38,845 bases of DNA from a virus (IMGVR_UViG_3300031712_000052:94666-133510); one strand, 5' to 3'. Counted from the first letter of the stretch, positions 5,720 through 11,500 are shown. The notes: generated by a model not told the origin, from the sequence alone. A program made the numbers and translations.

Positions 5720-5806
5720 CCTCATCAACCTGCAGCTGCCCTGTTCAGGTCTTCCACCCAAACGGGATGCGTATACTAGTTCGCGGAAGATATGCAAATG
5801 ATGAGG
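5720..5806 (+). ncRNA. tRNA-sized spacer RNA closed by an 8-bp helix
   Basis: CCTCATCA (5720-5727) pairs perfectly with TGATGAGG (5799-5806). Inner helices ACCTG/CAGGT and CTTCC/GGAAG give a branched, cloverleaf-like shape of 87 bases, but there is no T loop or anticodon arm of tRNA type. It could be a decayed tRNA or a small stable RNA. Confidence 0.42.
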
Positions 5807-5812
5807 TTCTAT

Positions 5813-5902
5813 GGAATCGTTGGACATGTGGCAAGTCCACCTGCCTTGAAAGCAGGCAAGTCCTAGAAATAGGCTTTGAGCGTTCGACTCGCTCCGATTC
5901 CT
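5813..5902 (+). tRNA. tRNA-Ser(UGA)
   Basis: Acceptor GGAATCG/CGATTCC, anticodon stem CCTGC/GCAGG with loop CTTGAAA (anticodon TGA), long variable arm, T arm GAGCG-TTCGACT-CGCTC. The discriminator is T rather than G. Confidence 0.92.
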
Positions 5903-5921
5903 CGAAGTAGGGAGTACAGTT

Positions 5922-6029
5922 GCTGCTTGCTGCCCTCCTATTCATAAGGACCACCACTGGGGTATCGGTGGTGGACTGGTGAAGACCTATTCCAGTCAAC
6001 ACCTAGTCCATATGCGTAGAACAAGCAGC
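5922..6029 (+). ncRNA. spacer RNA closed by an 8-bp helix, between Ser tRNAs
   Basis: GCTGCTTG (5922-5929) pairs perfectly with CAAGCAGC (6022-6029). Inside are a 7-bp hairpin CCACCAC/GTGGTGG and a 6-bp hairpin GACTGG/CCAGTC. The closing helix ends three bases before tRNA-Ser(GGA). Confidence 0.42.
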
Positions 6030-6032
6030 CCC

Positions 6033-6118
6033 GGAGAGTGAACTGACCAGGGAGTCAGGACAGCCTGGAAAGCTGATCGCACCCGTAAGGGTATGGTTTT
6101 CGAGTAACCCGCTCTCCT
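6033..6118 (+). tRNA. tRNA-Ser(GGA)
   Basis: Acceptor GGAGAGT/GCTCTCC, anticodon loop CTGGAAA (anticodon GGA) on a 4-bp stem CAGC/GCTG, long variable arm with a hairpin, T loop TTCGAGT on a stem with one T-C mismatch. Confidence 0.9.
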
Positions 6119-6145
6119 CTAGATCAATATAACATGGCTAAAGTA

Positions 6146-6169
6146 AAATCCCCACCTAGGTGGGGATTT
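6146..6169. terminator. 24-base perfect palindrome, probable bidirectional terminator
   Basis: AAATCCCCACC and its exact complement meet at a central TAGG. It lies between the plus-strand tRNA-Ser and the end of the convergent minus-strand gene, with A/T on both flanks as a bidirectional terminator would have. A protein-binding palindrome is the alternative. Confidence 0.6.
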
Positions 6170-6192
6170 CACCTAAGCGGGGACTTTACCTA

Positions 6193-7158
6193 CTACGACC
6201 TCATGAATGGTGGGCTTGGAAGTGACACACGCATGTTGTGCACAGCGAATAATCGTTTGACGATGATAGACTTGATTCTTGTGTAGCACGGACTTCTGTC
6301 TAGATCTCGCAGCAAGCGGCCAGGAAGCCAACTCACGTAGGTTGCATCTGCGGTTAGACCTGCGATTGCATCTCTAAATAGATCTGATGTAAGCCTGGTC
6401 ACTTTGCCAGACGTTGGAGAGTCGACTAGTGCTCTCCACAGCCACAGTACTAGTGTTACGTTTAGCTTCAGCCACATGGTTTTGTACTGCTTATCGTTAC
6501 CCCAGACGGAGTACAGAAGTTTGTATACAGCACACATTGCTTTGGCTTCGTCTGGAGTCATTTTCTCTATGATTTTGTTCGCCTGCATACTCCCTCTGTT
6601 GCTTGGGGAATCATTCTTACTGATCTCCCAGCATTGTAGAGCCGGCGACATTGATATGACTGTAGCGTCTGACTTTCCACCGTATCCTATGAAGGGGCAC
6701 TCCCTTCTGATCAATTTCAGTACAGGGTAGGCGGGTTCCATAGCCTTTAGATTGTCGTCTGGGCTTCTTCGGGATAGAGAAGAGTTAGCTATCATGGCTG
6801 CAAGGCCGAGTTCAGCCATATCTTTGTATTCTCCTACTTGTACCATTGCATAGAAGGAGTCTCGATCAGTCTGCAGAGCTGCCCACATTCTATGCTGCCC
6901 ATCATACAGGTATAGCTTTCCGGCCACTAACCCTACCAAAAGTGTGCCCGGTATGATGCCAGTGTTTTCTATTTCCTTCACTTGGGCCTTCACATGCCGG
7001 GTGATCTTGAGTTCGCGTTGAAAATCGGGAGTCAATATACTTTCCAACTTCGGTCTTGTTATTAGGACCAGTGCAGATACAGTCTTGATTGGGTTTTGTA
7101 GCGAGTGCTCTTGTGGGATCATTCCTGAGGTACTGAATACATTTTCCAATGTGAACAT
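6193..7158 (-). CDS. DGQHR/ParB-like nuclease-fold protein (321 aa)
   Basis: The motif LYDGQHRMWAAL at residues 84-95 is the DGQHR signature of ParB/Srx-fold proteins, found in DndB-like and many mobile-element proteins. The N terminus (ITRPKLESILTPDFQREL) resembles the substrate strand that precedes this box. The C-terminal 200 residues are helical and unassigned. Start: AGGAGGACACAC precedes ATG on the minus strand. It is a lone minus-strand gene inside the tRNA array with its own GTATAAG-like promoter about 45 bases upstream. A DNA-binding or CTP/ATP-using regulatory role is inferred. Confidence 0.75.
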   Translation of the reverse strand: MFTLENVFSTSGMIPQEHSLQNPIKTVSALVLITRPKLESILTPDFQRELKITRHVKAQVKEIENTGIIPGTLLVGLVAGKLYLYDGQHRMWAALQTDRDSFYAMVQVGEYKDMAELGLAAMIANSSLSRRSPDDNLKAMEPAYPVLKLIRRECPFIGYGGKSDATVISMSPALQCWEISKNDSPSNRGSMQANKIIEKMTPDEAKAMCAVYKLLYSVWGNDKQYKTMWLKLNVTLVLWLWRALVDSPTSGKVTRLTSDLFRDAIAGLTADATYVSWLPGRLLRDLDRSPCYTRIKSIIVKRLFAVHNMRVSLPSPPFMRS

Positions 7159-7198
7159 GTGTGTCCTCCTGAGGCGTTAATGAAGCCTGAATAATTTG

Positions 7199-7206
7199 CT
7201 TATACC
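7199..7206 (-). promoter_or_regulatory. GGTATAAG element upstream of the DGQHR gene
   Basis: On the minus strand the sequence reads GGGTATAAG about 45 bases before the start codon. The same element precedes other minus-strand genes here (8731, 27055 and variants at 16173 and 22645). No clear -35 is seen. Confidence 0.5.
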
Positions 7207-7228
7207 CTATTAGATCGAATATTTTCAT

Positions 7229-7313
7229 GGAAGGTATACGAATCAGGGATTCGCCCAGTCTCGAAAACTGTGGATACCGGAAACGGTATGGAGATCAAGA
7301 CTTCTACCTTCCT
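7229..7313 (+). tRNA. tRNA-Ser(CGA), divergent
   Basis: Acceptor GGAAGGT/ACCTTCC, anticodon stem CCAGT/ACTG(T)G with loop CTCGAAA (anticodon CGA), long variable arm hairpin ATACCG/CGGTAT. The T loop reads ATCAAGA, with A at 54, and the last T-stem pair is T-T. Position 8 is A rather than U. It may be a weakly functional gene. Confidence 0.75.
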
Positions 7314-7317
7314 CAAA

Positions 7318-7408
7318 CCCTACCACTGCTTCCGCTCGGAACAGCAGACTCCCATCCCGTGGGGGAATGAGTGCGCATAATATGGCACTCGGGAAATAAA
7401 TGGTGGGG
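7318..7408 (+). ncRNA. three-hairpin spacer RNA closed by an 8-bp helix
   Basis: CCCTACCA (7318-7325) pairs with TGGTGGGG (7401-7408, one G-U). Inside are hairpins CTGCT-CC/GG-AGCAG, a weaker CCCA/TGGG stem and GAGTGC/GCACTC, giving a four-way junction of 91 bases. It fills the gap between two serine tRNAs. It lacks tRNA loop sequences. Confidence 0.42.
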
Positions 7409-7411
7409 CAT

Positions 7412-7500
7412 GGAAGATTGCCAGATCGGAAATGGGTCGGTTTGCTAAGCCGAAGCCTGTGGTGATGAACCCAGAGTAGGTTCGACTCCTACATCTTCCT
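7412..7500 (+). tRNA. tRNA-Ser(GCU)
   Basis: Acceptor GGAAGAT/ATCTTCC, anticodon stem TCGGT/GCCGA with loop TTGCTAA (anticodon GCT), long variable arm, T loop TTCGACT. With TGA, GGA and CGA it completes a full serine set. Confidence 0.92.
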
Positions 7501-7503
7501 CAA

Positions 7504-7596
7504 TCGTCGATTCCGTGGGCTGAAAACCGCCACGTTAGTGGTGAGAAATATCGGAGTAAGGTCCAGGGAGAACTCAGCGCTCCTGGCGTCAGACGA
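7504..7596 (+). ncRNA. spacer with hairpins before tRNA-Cys
   Basis: TCGTC (7504-7508) can pair with GACGA (7592-7596). Inside are hairpins CGTGG/CCACG (or CCAC/GTGG) and CCAGG-AG/CTCCTGG. The pairing is weaker than in the other spacers. No gene is seen. Confidence 0.28.
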
Positions 7597-7600
7597 GGTT

Positions 7601-7671
7601 GGTTCCGTCAGCAAGTGGCAAGCCTGCAGTCTGCAAAACTGTAATCGTTGGTTCGAATCCAACCGGAACCT
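7601..7671 (+). tRNA. tRNA-Cys(GCA)
   Basis: Acceptor GGTTCCG/CGGAACC, anticodon stem GCAGT/ACTGT with loop CTGCAAA (anticodon GCA), T arm GTTGG-TTCGAAT-CCAAC. Discriminator T, or U73, is the known cysteine identity base. Confidence 0.93.
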
Positions 7672-7684
7672 CAAGGAGGATCAA

Positions 7685-7813
7685 ATGAATAAGCTACCAG
7701 AGAAGGCACTAGATGAGTTGTCCGACATGTTCCATAAGTTGGTACACGGGCCTTCGATTAGCAGACAGCTACTACGTCCTAGGCCAGTCAAGAAAGGACG
7801 GAAGAAGTCATGA
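7685..7813 (+). CDS. small basic protein (42 aa)
   Basis: It reads MNKLPEKALDELSDMFHKLV and ends in a basic tail RPRPVKKGRKKS. AAGGAGG lies six bases before the ATG, a near-perfect Shine-Dalgarno site that fixes the start downstream of the tRNA. A short amphipathic helix plus a positively charged tail suggests nucleic-acid or protein binding. Family not recognised. Confidence 0.7.
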   Translation: MNKLPEKALDELSDMFHKLVHGPSISRQLLRPRPVKKGRKKS

Positions 7814-7824
7814 ATACTGGTGTT

Positions 7825-7867
7825 GCCTTCCCTAGTCAGCCCTGAAGAAGGGCTAGCCGGGGAAAGG
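7825..7867 (+). terminator. long imperfect hairpin between two small genes
   Basis: CCTTCCC and GGGGAAAGG flank an inner perfect stem AGCCC/GGGCT. No U-run follows, and the ribosome-binding site of the next gene lies in its 3' arm, so it could occlude translation. Confidence 0.35.
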
Positions 7868-7874
7868 CTCAAAC

Positions 7875-8060
7875 ATGGACCGTGTAGAAAGAAGAAGACA
7901 GTACATCAAGCACAAGGGCAGGATATGGCGGTGTAGTCACTGCAGTAAGAAACGCCCAGGTCAACCTAAGTTACCGAGAGGGGCATGTTATGTTGATTTG
8001 GGCAGGTCACCAAAGCGCGGAAGAAATCGGTGGAGGCTTGATCTAGATTTGTTTGAATGA
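7875..8060 (+). CDS. small basic protein with a CxxC (61 aa)
   Basis: MDRVERRRQYIKHKGRIWRCSHCSKKRPGQ and further arginine- and lysine-rich sequence. The single CSHC pair with nearby His could hold half a zinc site. GGGGAAAGG lies seven bases before ATG. Family not recognised; nucleic-acid binding is likely from charge alone. Confidence 0.65.
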   Translation: MDRVERRRQYIKHKGRIWRCSHCSKKRPGQPKLPRGACYVDLGRSPKRGRNRWRLDLDLFE

Positions 8061-8069
8061 AAACTGTCA

Positions 8070-8176
8070 GCAAACCCTCCTGGCCGCCCTTGGGTGGTTC
8101 CAAGTAATCACCGGGAGCTGTTACTGAACAGGTCTGAGCAGTAGTGTTTCCTGACCAGTCCCGCTGCTCAGTTTGC
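8070..8176 (+). ncRNA. spacer with two long hairpins before tRNA-Gly
   Basis: CTCCTGG (8077-8083) pairs with CCGGGAG (8111-8117) over an inner hairpin CTTGG/CCAAG. CTGAGCAG (8134-8141) pairs perfectly with CTGCTCAG (8164-8171). GCAAAC at 8070 and GTTTGC at 8171-8176 can close the whole unit but overlap the tRNA 5' end and the second hairpin by one base. Confidence 0.4.
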
Positions 8177-8247
8177 GGGTGTAGCTCAGTTGGTAGAGCG
8201 TCTGCTTGCCAAGCAGAAGATCGTGAGTTCGATTCTCATCACTCGCT
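8175..8247 (+). tRNA. tRNA-Gly(GCC)
   Basis: Acceptor GCGGGTG/CACTCGC, D stem GCTC/GAGC, anticodon stem TCTGC/GCAGA with loop TTGCCAA (anticodon GCC), T arm GTGAG-TTCGATT-CTCAT, discriminator T. Confidence 0.93.
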
Positions 8248-8264
8248 CAAGGAGAATACATGTA

Positions 8265-8450
8265 ATGAGGCCGATAGTGTGCTATTGCCATGAATGTAGA
8301 CCGCAACCAGAGTGGTGCAACTGCCACATATGTAGACCCAGGACAGATTGTCACAAATGCAAGAGTGGGCTAAAGAAGCCCACTACGGGCCCCCTTCCCT
8401 CTAACACCAGAGGGTCTGTCAGAGAGATTTGCGGAAGTCTATCAGACTGA
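8265..8450 (+). CDS. cysteine-rich mini-protein with repeated CxCxxC motifs (61-62 aa)
   Basis: It starts MRPIVCYCHECRPQ and repeats the idea: CNCHICRP, then DCHKC. Eight cysteines within the first 36 residues with regular spacing suggest two zinc-ribbon-like knuckles. AAGGAG is ten bases before this ATG, but an earlier ATG at 8260 is followed at once by TAA (ATGTAATG), a one-codon ORF overlapping the real start that may tune initiation. The last part of the frame overlaps a perfect hairpin (about 8364-8383) and the convergent gene on the minus strand. Confidence 0.6.
   Translation: MRPIVCYCHECRPQPEWCNCHICRPRTDCHKCKSGLKKPTTGPLPSNTRGSVREICGSLSD
8364..8383. terminator. perfect hairpin near convergent gene ends
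   Basis: AGTGGGCT and AGCCCACT form an 8-bp stem with a short loop inside the 3' part of the Cys-rich frame. A second hairpin CCCTCT/AGAGGG follows at about 8397-8414. Both lie just before the end of the convergent minus-strand gene and may stop transcription from either side. Confidence 0.4.
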
Positions 8451-8709
8451 TGTTTCTTGGTTTTCCGTGTGAGAACCAGCTCTTCATCAAGTCGAGGAGT
8501 TTGGGTTCGATCATATGCTGTGGTATTGTGCTGTGATCATCGTATTGCAGGGCCATATACACTTGCCGTAGTTTGAGCGGGCTGAAAGCGCCTCTAAGGT
8601 ATCTGGTAGCGAAGGGTTCTGGATATTTTGCTACCTCTTCTAGTGTTAGTACTAGGTGCTCTAGATATTCTGCTGATGGGGCGCTGAACTTAGTACCTGA
8701 TTCTGGCAT
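8419..8709 (-). CDS. hypothetical protein (96 aa)
   Basis: MPESGTKFSAPSAEYLEHLVLTLEEVAKYPEPFATRYLRGAFSPLKLRQVYMALQ and so on; soluble, helical, no cysteines. Not recognised. AAAGGGAAACTAC precedes ATG on the minus strand. It has its own GGTATAAG element about 25 bases upstream, so the transcript leader would be very short. Convergent with the Cys-rich gene. Confidence 0.65.
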   Translation of the reverse strand: MPESGTKFSAPSAEYLEHLVLTLEEVAKYPEPFATRYLRGAFSPLKLRQVYMALQYDDHSTIPQHMIEPKLLDLMKSWFSHGKPRNISLIDFRKSL

Positions 8710-8730
8710 GTAGTTTCCCTTTCTATTTTC

Positions 8731-8738
8731 CTTATACC
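8731..8738 (-). promoter_or_regulatory. GGTATAAG element upstream of the 8419-8709 gene
   Basis: Minus-strand GGTATAAG about 25 bases before the start codon; one of five similar elements in front of minus-strand genes in this window. Confidence 0.5.
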
Positions 8739-8770
8739 AGCATTCTAGAAAATAGCTTACAGATCAAAAT

Positions 8771-8844
8771 GCGCTCGTAGTCTAAGTGGATTAGGCACTG
8801 GCCTCCTAAGCCGGTTTATGTCGGTTCAAATCCGACCGAGCGCT
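8771..8844 (+). tRNA. tRNA-Arg(CCU)
   Basis: Acceptor GCGCTCG/CGAGCGC, anticodon stem CTGGC/GCCGG with loop CTCCTAA (anticodon CCT), T arm GTCGG-TTCAAAT-CCGAC. Confidence 0.93.
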
Positions 8845-8857
8845 CAATACTCTTATT

Positions 8858-8962
8858 GATGTCCGGGAAGAGCCGCAAGGAAGTAGGCATACTATCCTTG
8901 TCGCACATCCTGACTACATATAGGGGTTCCTAGGGTAGTACGCTGCAGCTACAGGCCCTAGG
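8858..8962 (+). ncRNA. spacer with two strong hairpins between Arg and Gly tRNAs
   Basis: GATGT (8858-8862) / ACATC (8905-8909) closes a long hairpin whose inner stem runs GC-GCAAGGA / TCCTTGTCGC and AGTA/TACT. CCTAGGG (8929-8935) and CCCTAGG (8956-8962) form a second, perfect 7-bp hairpin that ends three bases before tRNA-Gly. Confidence 0.42.
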
Positions 8963-8965
8963 TTT

Positions 8966-9036
8966 GCAGGTGTAGTTCAATGGCAGAACGTCAGTTTTCC
9001 AAGCTGATTACGAGAGTTCGATTCTCTTCACCTGCT
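8966..9036 (+). tRNA. tRNA-Gly(UCC)
   Basis: Acceptor GCAGGTG/CACCTGC, D stem GTTC/GAAC, anticodon stem TCAGT/GCTGA with loop TTTCCAA (anticodon TCC), T arm GAGAG-TTCGATT-CTCTT. Confidence 0.93.
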
Positions 9037-9046
9037 CAACTCCTGG

Positions 9047-9137
9047 TGGCTCCTGTTCTACTGATCCCTCCAGCTGTCTACATCAACACCAATCTAGAGC
9101 CCGGTGTAGATGGCTGCTTCAGTACGGGCAGGAGCCA
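9047..9137 (+). ncRNA. spacer RNA closed by a perfect 9-bp helix
   Basis: TGGCTCCTG (9047-9055) pairs with CAGGAGCCA (9129-9137). Inside, ACTGA/TCAGT, CAGC/GCTG and TCTACA/TGTAGA stack into one long rod of about 90 bases. This is among the clearest of the self-folding spacers. It sits between tRNA-Gly and tRNA-Thr. Confidence 0.5.
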
Positions 9138-9144
9138 GTAGCGT

Positions 9145-9217
9145 GCCGATGTAGTTCAGTTGGTAGAGCACCCCGTTGGTATCGGGGAGGTCGGGAGTTC
9201 GATCCTCCCCGTCGGCT
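9145..9217 (+). tRNA. tRNA-Thr(GGU)
   Basis: Acceptor GCCGATG/CGTCGGC, D stem GTTC/GAGC, anticodon stem CCCCG/CGGGG with loop TTGGTAT (anticodon GGT), T arm GGGAG-TTCGATC-CTCCC. Confidence 0.93.
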
Positions 9218-9237
9218 CAAAAGAAAGGATTTCAAAA

Positions 9238-9363
9238 ATGCTTCAGTACACTGGAAAGTTCGCTACCTGCCAGGTAATGATCGATGAGATAGAGGAGGCT
9301 ATAGCGGACACTGTAGAAATCGTGCATGTGGTAAAGCCTGTATACAACTTCAAGGCAGAGTGA
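9238..9363 (+). CDS. small acidic protein (41 aa)
   Basis: MLQYTGKFATCQVMIDEIEEAIADTVEIVHVVKPVYNFKAE. AAAGGA is nine bases before ATG and fixes the start just after the tRNA. It looks like one helix followed by a strand. Family not recognised. Confidence 0.6.
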   Translation: MLQYTGKFATCQVMIDEIEEAIADTVEIVHVVKPVYNFKAE

Positions 9364-9425
9364 TTCCCTGGTCCAGCCACCTGCACGGTGGTGAGGGTAA
9401 GTTGCTGCGGAGCAGTCGCCAGGAG

Positions 9426-9983
9426 TTACGTCTTCTTGAAGACCAGTCCAGATCTAAGGTAGTGGTTGTACGGGTTCTCATTTTTCCGCGCCACTTCTCG
9501 AGTGATCATGGTCTTGGGATTGTCTAGCACGAACCCGGCAGCAGCAAAGAACCCTAACCAGTAGTCTTCGTTCCGGCAGTTCACATGATGGTACCCCTGC
9601 TGCCCAGGGAAGGCATGTGTGACCAGTACAAGTGGGGCGGATTGAAAGGCGGGAACAAGATTGGAGATGTATTGCTCCTCCACATGTTCCAGGAACTCAC
9701 AGGCCCACACTAGATCAAACTTCTGCTCAGGTGTCCACTTACCTTTGGTGAAGTCCCATTGAACGATGTCAGGGTCTTTCTGTGGCACACCTTCTAGACC
9801 CGCGACTTTGCATCCAAGTAAATCGCGGAAGTATTGAAGGGCTTGACCTTCTCCACACCCTACATCCAGCACAGACTTGACGCCTAGTTCTTCTACCAAC
9901 CATTTCCAGAGGTCAGGGTAGAAGGTAGCTTCATCACCACCAACTAGATAGCCACCAAGGTGGCCGGCTGCAACATAGTTCAT
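9426..9983 (-). CDS. class I SAM-dependent methyltransferase (185 aa)
   Basis: Motif I VLDVGCGEGQ near residues 38-47 binds SAM, an acidic motif II follows (GLEGV), and FLEHVEE near residue 97 corresponds to motif IV of small-molecule/UbiE-like methyltransferases. The C-terminal segment (HVNCRNEDYWLGFFAAAGF) is typical of the same fold. The substrate is not evident. The ribosome-binding site is weak (GTAAGGTCGAGTC before ATG). It converges with the 41-residue gene across a short CCACC/GGTGG hairpin. Confidence 0.88.
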   Translation of the reverse strand: MNYVAAGHLGGYLVGGDEATFYPDLWKWLVEELGVKSVLDVGCGEGQALQYFRDLLGCKVAGLEGVPQKDPDIVQWDFTKGKWTPEQKFDLVWACEFLEHVEEQYISNLVPAFQSAPLVLVTHAFPGQQGYHHVNCRNEDYWLGFFAAAGFVLDNPKTMITREVARKNENPYNHYLRSGLVFKKT

Positions 9984-10009
9984 GACTCGACCTTACCACA
10001 ACTTGACGT

Positions 10010-10080
10010 GCCAGGTGTTGACTTCTGGGAAGTCACTTCATTCGTAATGAAGCAAGGCGGTTCGATTCCGACTCCTGGCT
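10010..10080 (+). tRNA. tRNA-Thr(CGU)
   Basis: Acceptor GCCAGG/CCTGGC with a T7-T66 mismatch, D arm GACT-TCTGGGA-AGTC, anticodon stem CTTCA/TGAAG with loop TTCGTAA (anticodon CGT), T loop TTCGATT on a stem with one mismatch. Position 8 is G. Probably functional but divergent. Confidence 0.82.
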
Positions 10081-10113
10081 CTATCTGGTACACTCTTCAT
10101 ATAGATTACGTGA

Positions 10114-10188
10114 TGCGGGATCGCCTAGTTCGGTCTAAGGCACATGGCTCATACCCATGCATCGGTGGTTCAAATCCATCTCCCGCTA
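10114..10188 (+). tRNA. tRNA with CAU anticodon, U1-U72 mismatch (Met, initiator-like?)
   Basis: D stem GCCT/AGGC, anticodon stem CATGG/CCATG with loop CTCATAC (anticodon CAT), T arm GGTGG-TTCAAAT-CCATC. With U8 aligned, the acceptor is TGCGGGA/TCCCGCT and the first pair is T-T. An unpaired 1-72 is the hallmark of bacterial initiator tRNA, but the three G-C pairs of the initiator anticodon stem are absent. Elongator Met or lysidine-modified Ile2 remain possible. Confidence 0.85.
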
Positions 10189-10190
10189 CT

Positions 10191-10263
10191 GCCCACATAG
10201 CTCAGCTGGAAGAGCGCCTGATTTGTAATCAGGAGGCCACGTGTTCGATTCACGTTGTGGGCT
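10191..10263 (+). tRNA. tRNA-Thr(UGU)
   Basis: Acceptor GCCCACA/TGTGGGC, D stem GCTC/GAGC, anticodon stem CCTGA/TCAGG with loop TTTGTAA (anticodon TGT), T arm ACGTG-TTCGATT-CACGT. Confidence 0.93.
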
Positions 10264-10267
10264 CAAA

Positions 10268-10849
10268 ATGATTTCATTTGAAGAGGTATTCAAGAAGCAC
10301 ACTGCCAAGATCAGGTACTTGGCTTTCCGCGTGTCGCGTGGTTTTGGTGGAGAACAGCAGCTTGATGAGCTGGCGGCAGCAGGTAACTTGGCGCTATGGA
10401 AGTGCTATCAAAGATTTGATTCAAAGCGTATGTCAGAATCCGACTTTTGGCAGTACGCACGCAGGCGTGTTACAGGATCTATGATCGATACTTTGCGAAG
10501 TCAGGGGTTCGTCAAAAGGCAGCAACAAAATCTGGATAAAAGCAACGCTCTAAATAGAGCACCATGGGCTGCCACACAACCGGTGTCCATTGACTCCATA
10601 AAGACGCTGCCATCTTTGTCGAATCCTCTCGAAGAGCTGATGTTCAAGTGTGATTGTAACTTTGCCAGGGAGTTGGTTTCTGAACTTCCGCCCAGACTTC
10701 AGTACGTAATCCGCATGTTCTATGTAGAGAACATGCCATTGGCGGAGATAGGAGATAATCTAGGAGTTTCTGATGCACGGATATGCCAGCTCAAGCTAGA
10801 GGCATTGGCTCTCATGCAGGAGTGGGCTAAGGAGAGACTATGGAGGTAG
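10268..10849 (+). CDS. sigma-70 family RNA polymerase sigma factor (193 aa)
   Basis: Region 2 spans about residues 7-80: LDELAAAGNLALWKCYQRFDS, then the core and -10-binding helix FWQYARRRVTGSMIDTLRSQGF. Region 4 spans about 135-190: LPPRLQYVIRMFYVENMPLAEIGDNLGVSDARICQLKLEAL, with a clear helix-turn-helix. No region 1 and only a short linker, so it resembles FliA/SigF-type group 3 or ECF-like alternative factors. No good ribosome-binding site exists, because the ATG comes four bases after tRNA-Thr. Likely role: directing RNA polymerase to a class of phage promoters, possibly the GTATAAG-like sites. Confidence 0.92.
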   Translation: MISFEEVFKKHTAKIRYLAFRVSRGFGGEQQLDELAAAGNLALWKCYQRFDSKRMSESDFWQYARRRVTGSMIDTLRSQGFVKRQQQNLDKSNALNRAPWAATQPVSIDSIKTLPSLSNPLEELMFKCDCNFARELVSELPPRLQYVIRMFYVENMPLAEIGDNLGVSDARICQLKLEALALMQEWAKERLWR

Positions 10850-10974
10850 CTGAGATCGTATGTCTGATGTGGGGCACCCTCAATGTAGGATTGCTGGTTC
10901 TCTTTGTTTGGGGAGAGATCAAAGCAGAAAGGTACTGGAACAAGATGGATAGAAGATTGTATGGCCTAGACTAA
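10840..10974 (+). CDS. small membrane protein overlapping the sigma gene (44 aa)
   Basis: It reads MEVAEIVCLMWGTLNVGLLVLFVWGEIKAE and continues with a basic, charged tail. Residues ~6-25 form one hydrophobic helix. The start overlaps the last ten bases of the sigma gene and AAGGAG lies just upstream, so it is translationally coupled. A small membrane partner of a sigma factor could act as an anchor or anti-sigma, but this is only suggested by position. Confidence 0.6.
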   Translation: MEVAEIVCLMWGTLNVGLLVLFVWGEIKAERYWNKMDRRLYGLD

Positions 10975-10985
10975 GTAGTATTCAT

Positions 10986-11058
10986 TGCTGGATGGGCTAA
11001 TTGGCAAGTCCGCCGCCTGTTACGCGGTACGATGTAAGTTCGAATCTTACTCCAGCAG
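10986..11058 (+). tRNA. tRNA-Asn(GUU)
   Basis: Acceptor TGCTGGA/TCCAGCA, anticodon stem GCCGC/GCGGT with loop CTGTTAC (anticodon GTT), T arm GTAAG-TTCGAAT-CTTAC, discriminator G as usual for Asn. Confidence 0.92.
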
Positions 11059-11063
11059 CTTGT

Positions 11064-11170
11064 GGATGCGTGTGGCATGATGCCACCAAGAGGTAACCGA
11101 CAAAGGTTAGATACCTGGGTTTGATCACCCTAGAGCTCCTCAATGATACGGTAAGAGTCCGTACGCCTCC
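11064..11170 (+). ncRNA. spacer with hairpins between Asn and Arg tRNAs
   Basis: GGATGCGT (11064-11071) faces ACGCCTCC (11163-11170) with one mismatch. Inside are hairpins GTGGCA/TGCCAC, GGGT/ACCC and TACGG/CCGTA. No gene is seen. Confidence 0.35.
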
Positions 11171-11176
11171 AGTTAT

Positions 11177-11250
11177 GCGCCTGTACGTCAATTGGATAGA
11201 CTACTAGCCTTCTAAGCTGGTGGCTGGGGGTTCGAATCCCTCCAGGCGCG
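11177..11250 (+). tRNA. tRNA-Arg(UCU)
   Basis: Acceptor GCGCCTG/CAGGCGC, anticodon stem CTAGC/GCTGG with loop CTTCTAA (anticodon TCT), T arm GGGGG-TTCGAAT-CCCTC, discriminator G. Confidence 0.92.
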
Positions 11251-11256
11251 CATAAT

Positions 11257-11332
11257 GCCCACATAGCTCAATTGGATCAGAGCATACCCCTCCGAAGGGT
11301 AAGGCTTCCCAGTTCAAATCTGGGTGTGGGTA
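11257..11332 (+). tRNA. tRNA-Arg(CCG)
   Basis: Acceptor GCCCACA/TGTGGGT, D stem GCTC/GAGC, anticodon stem TACCC/GGGTA with loop CTCCGAA (anticodon CCG), T arm CCCAG-TTCAAAT-CTGGG. Confidence 0.93.
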
Positions 11333-11340
11333 CAGTAAAT

Positions 11341-11416
11341 GGCCTCGTCGTCTAATCCGGCTTAGGACACTGCCCTCTCACGGCAGGAATGCAGGGTTCA
11401 AATCCCTCCGAGGTCA
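11341..11416 (+). tRNA. tRNA-Glu(CUC)
   Basis: Acceptor GGCCTCG/CGAGGTC, D stem GTCT/GGAC, anticodon stem CTGCC/GGCAG with loop CTCTCAC (anticodon CTC), T loop TTCAAAT. Confidence 0.92.
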
Positions 11417-11420
11417 CCAT

Positions 11421-11496
11421 GGCTCCATCGTCTAACTTGGTTTAGGACAACGGCCCTTCAAGCCGTGAATGTGGGGTTCAAATCCCCCTGGAGTCA
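11421..11496 (+). tRNA. tRNA-Glu(UUC), with C33
   Basis: Acceptor GGCTCCA/TGGAGTC, anticodon stem ACGGC/GCCGT with loop CCTTCAA (anticodon TTC, C at 33), T loop TTCAAAT. Its body is closely related to the preceding Glu(CUC). Confidence 0.91.
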
Positions 11497-11500
11497 CCAC

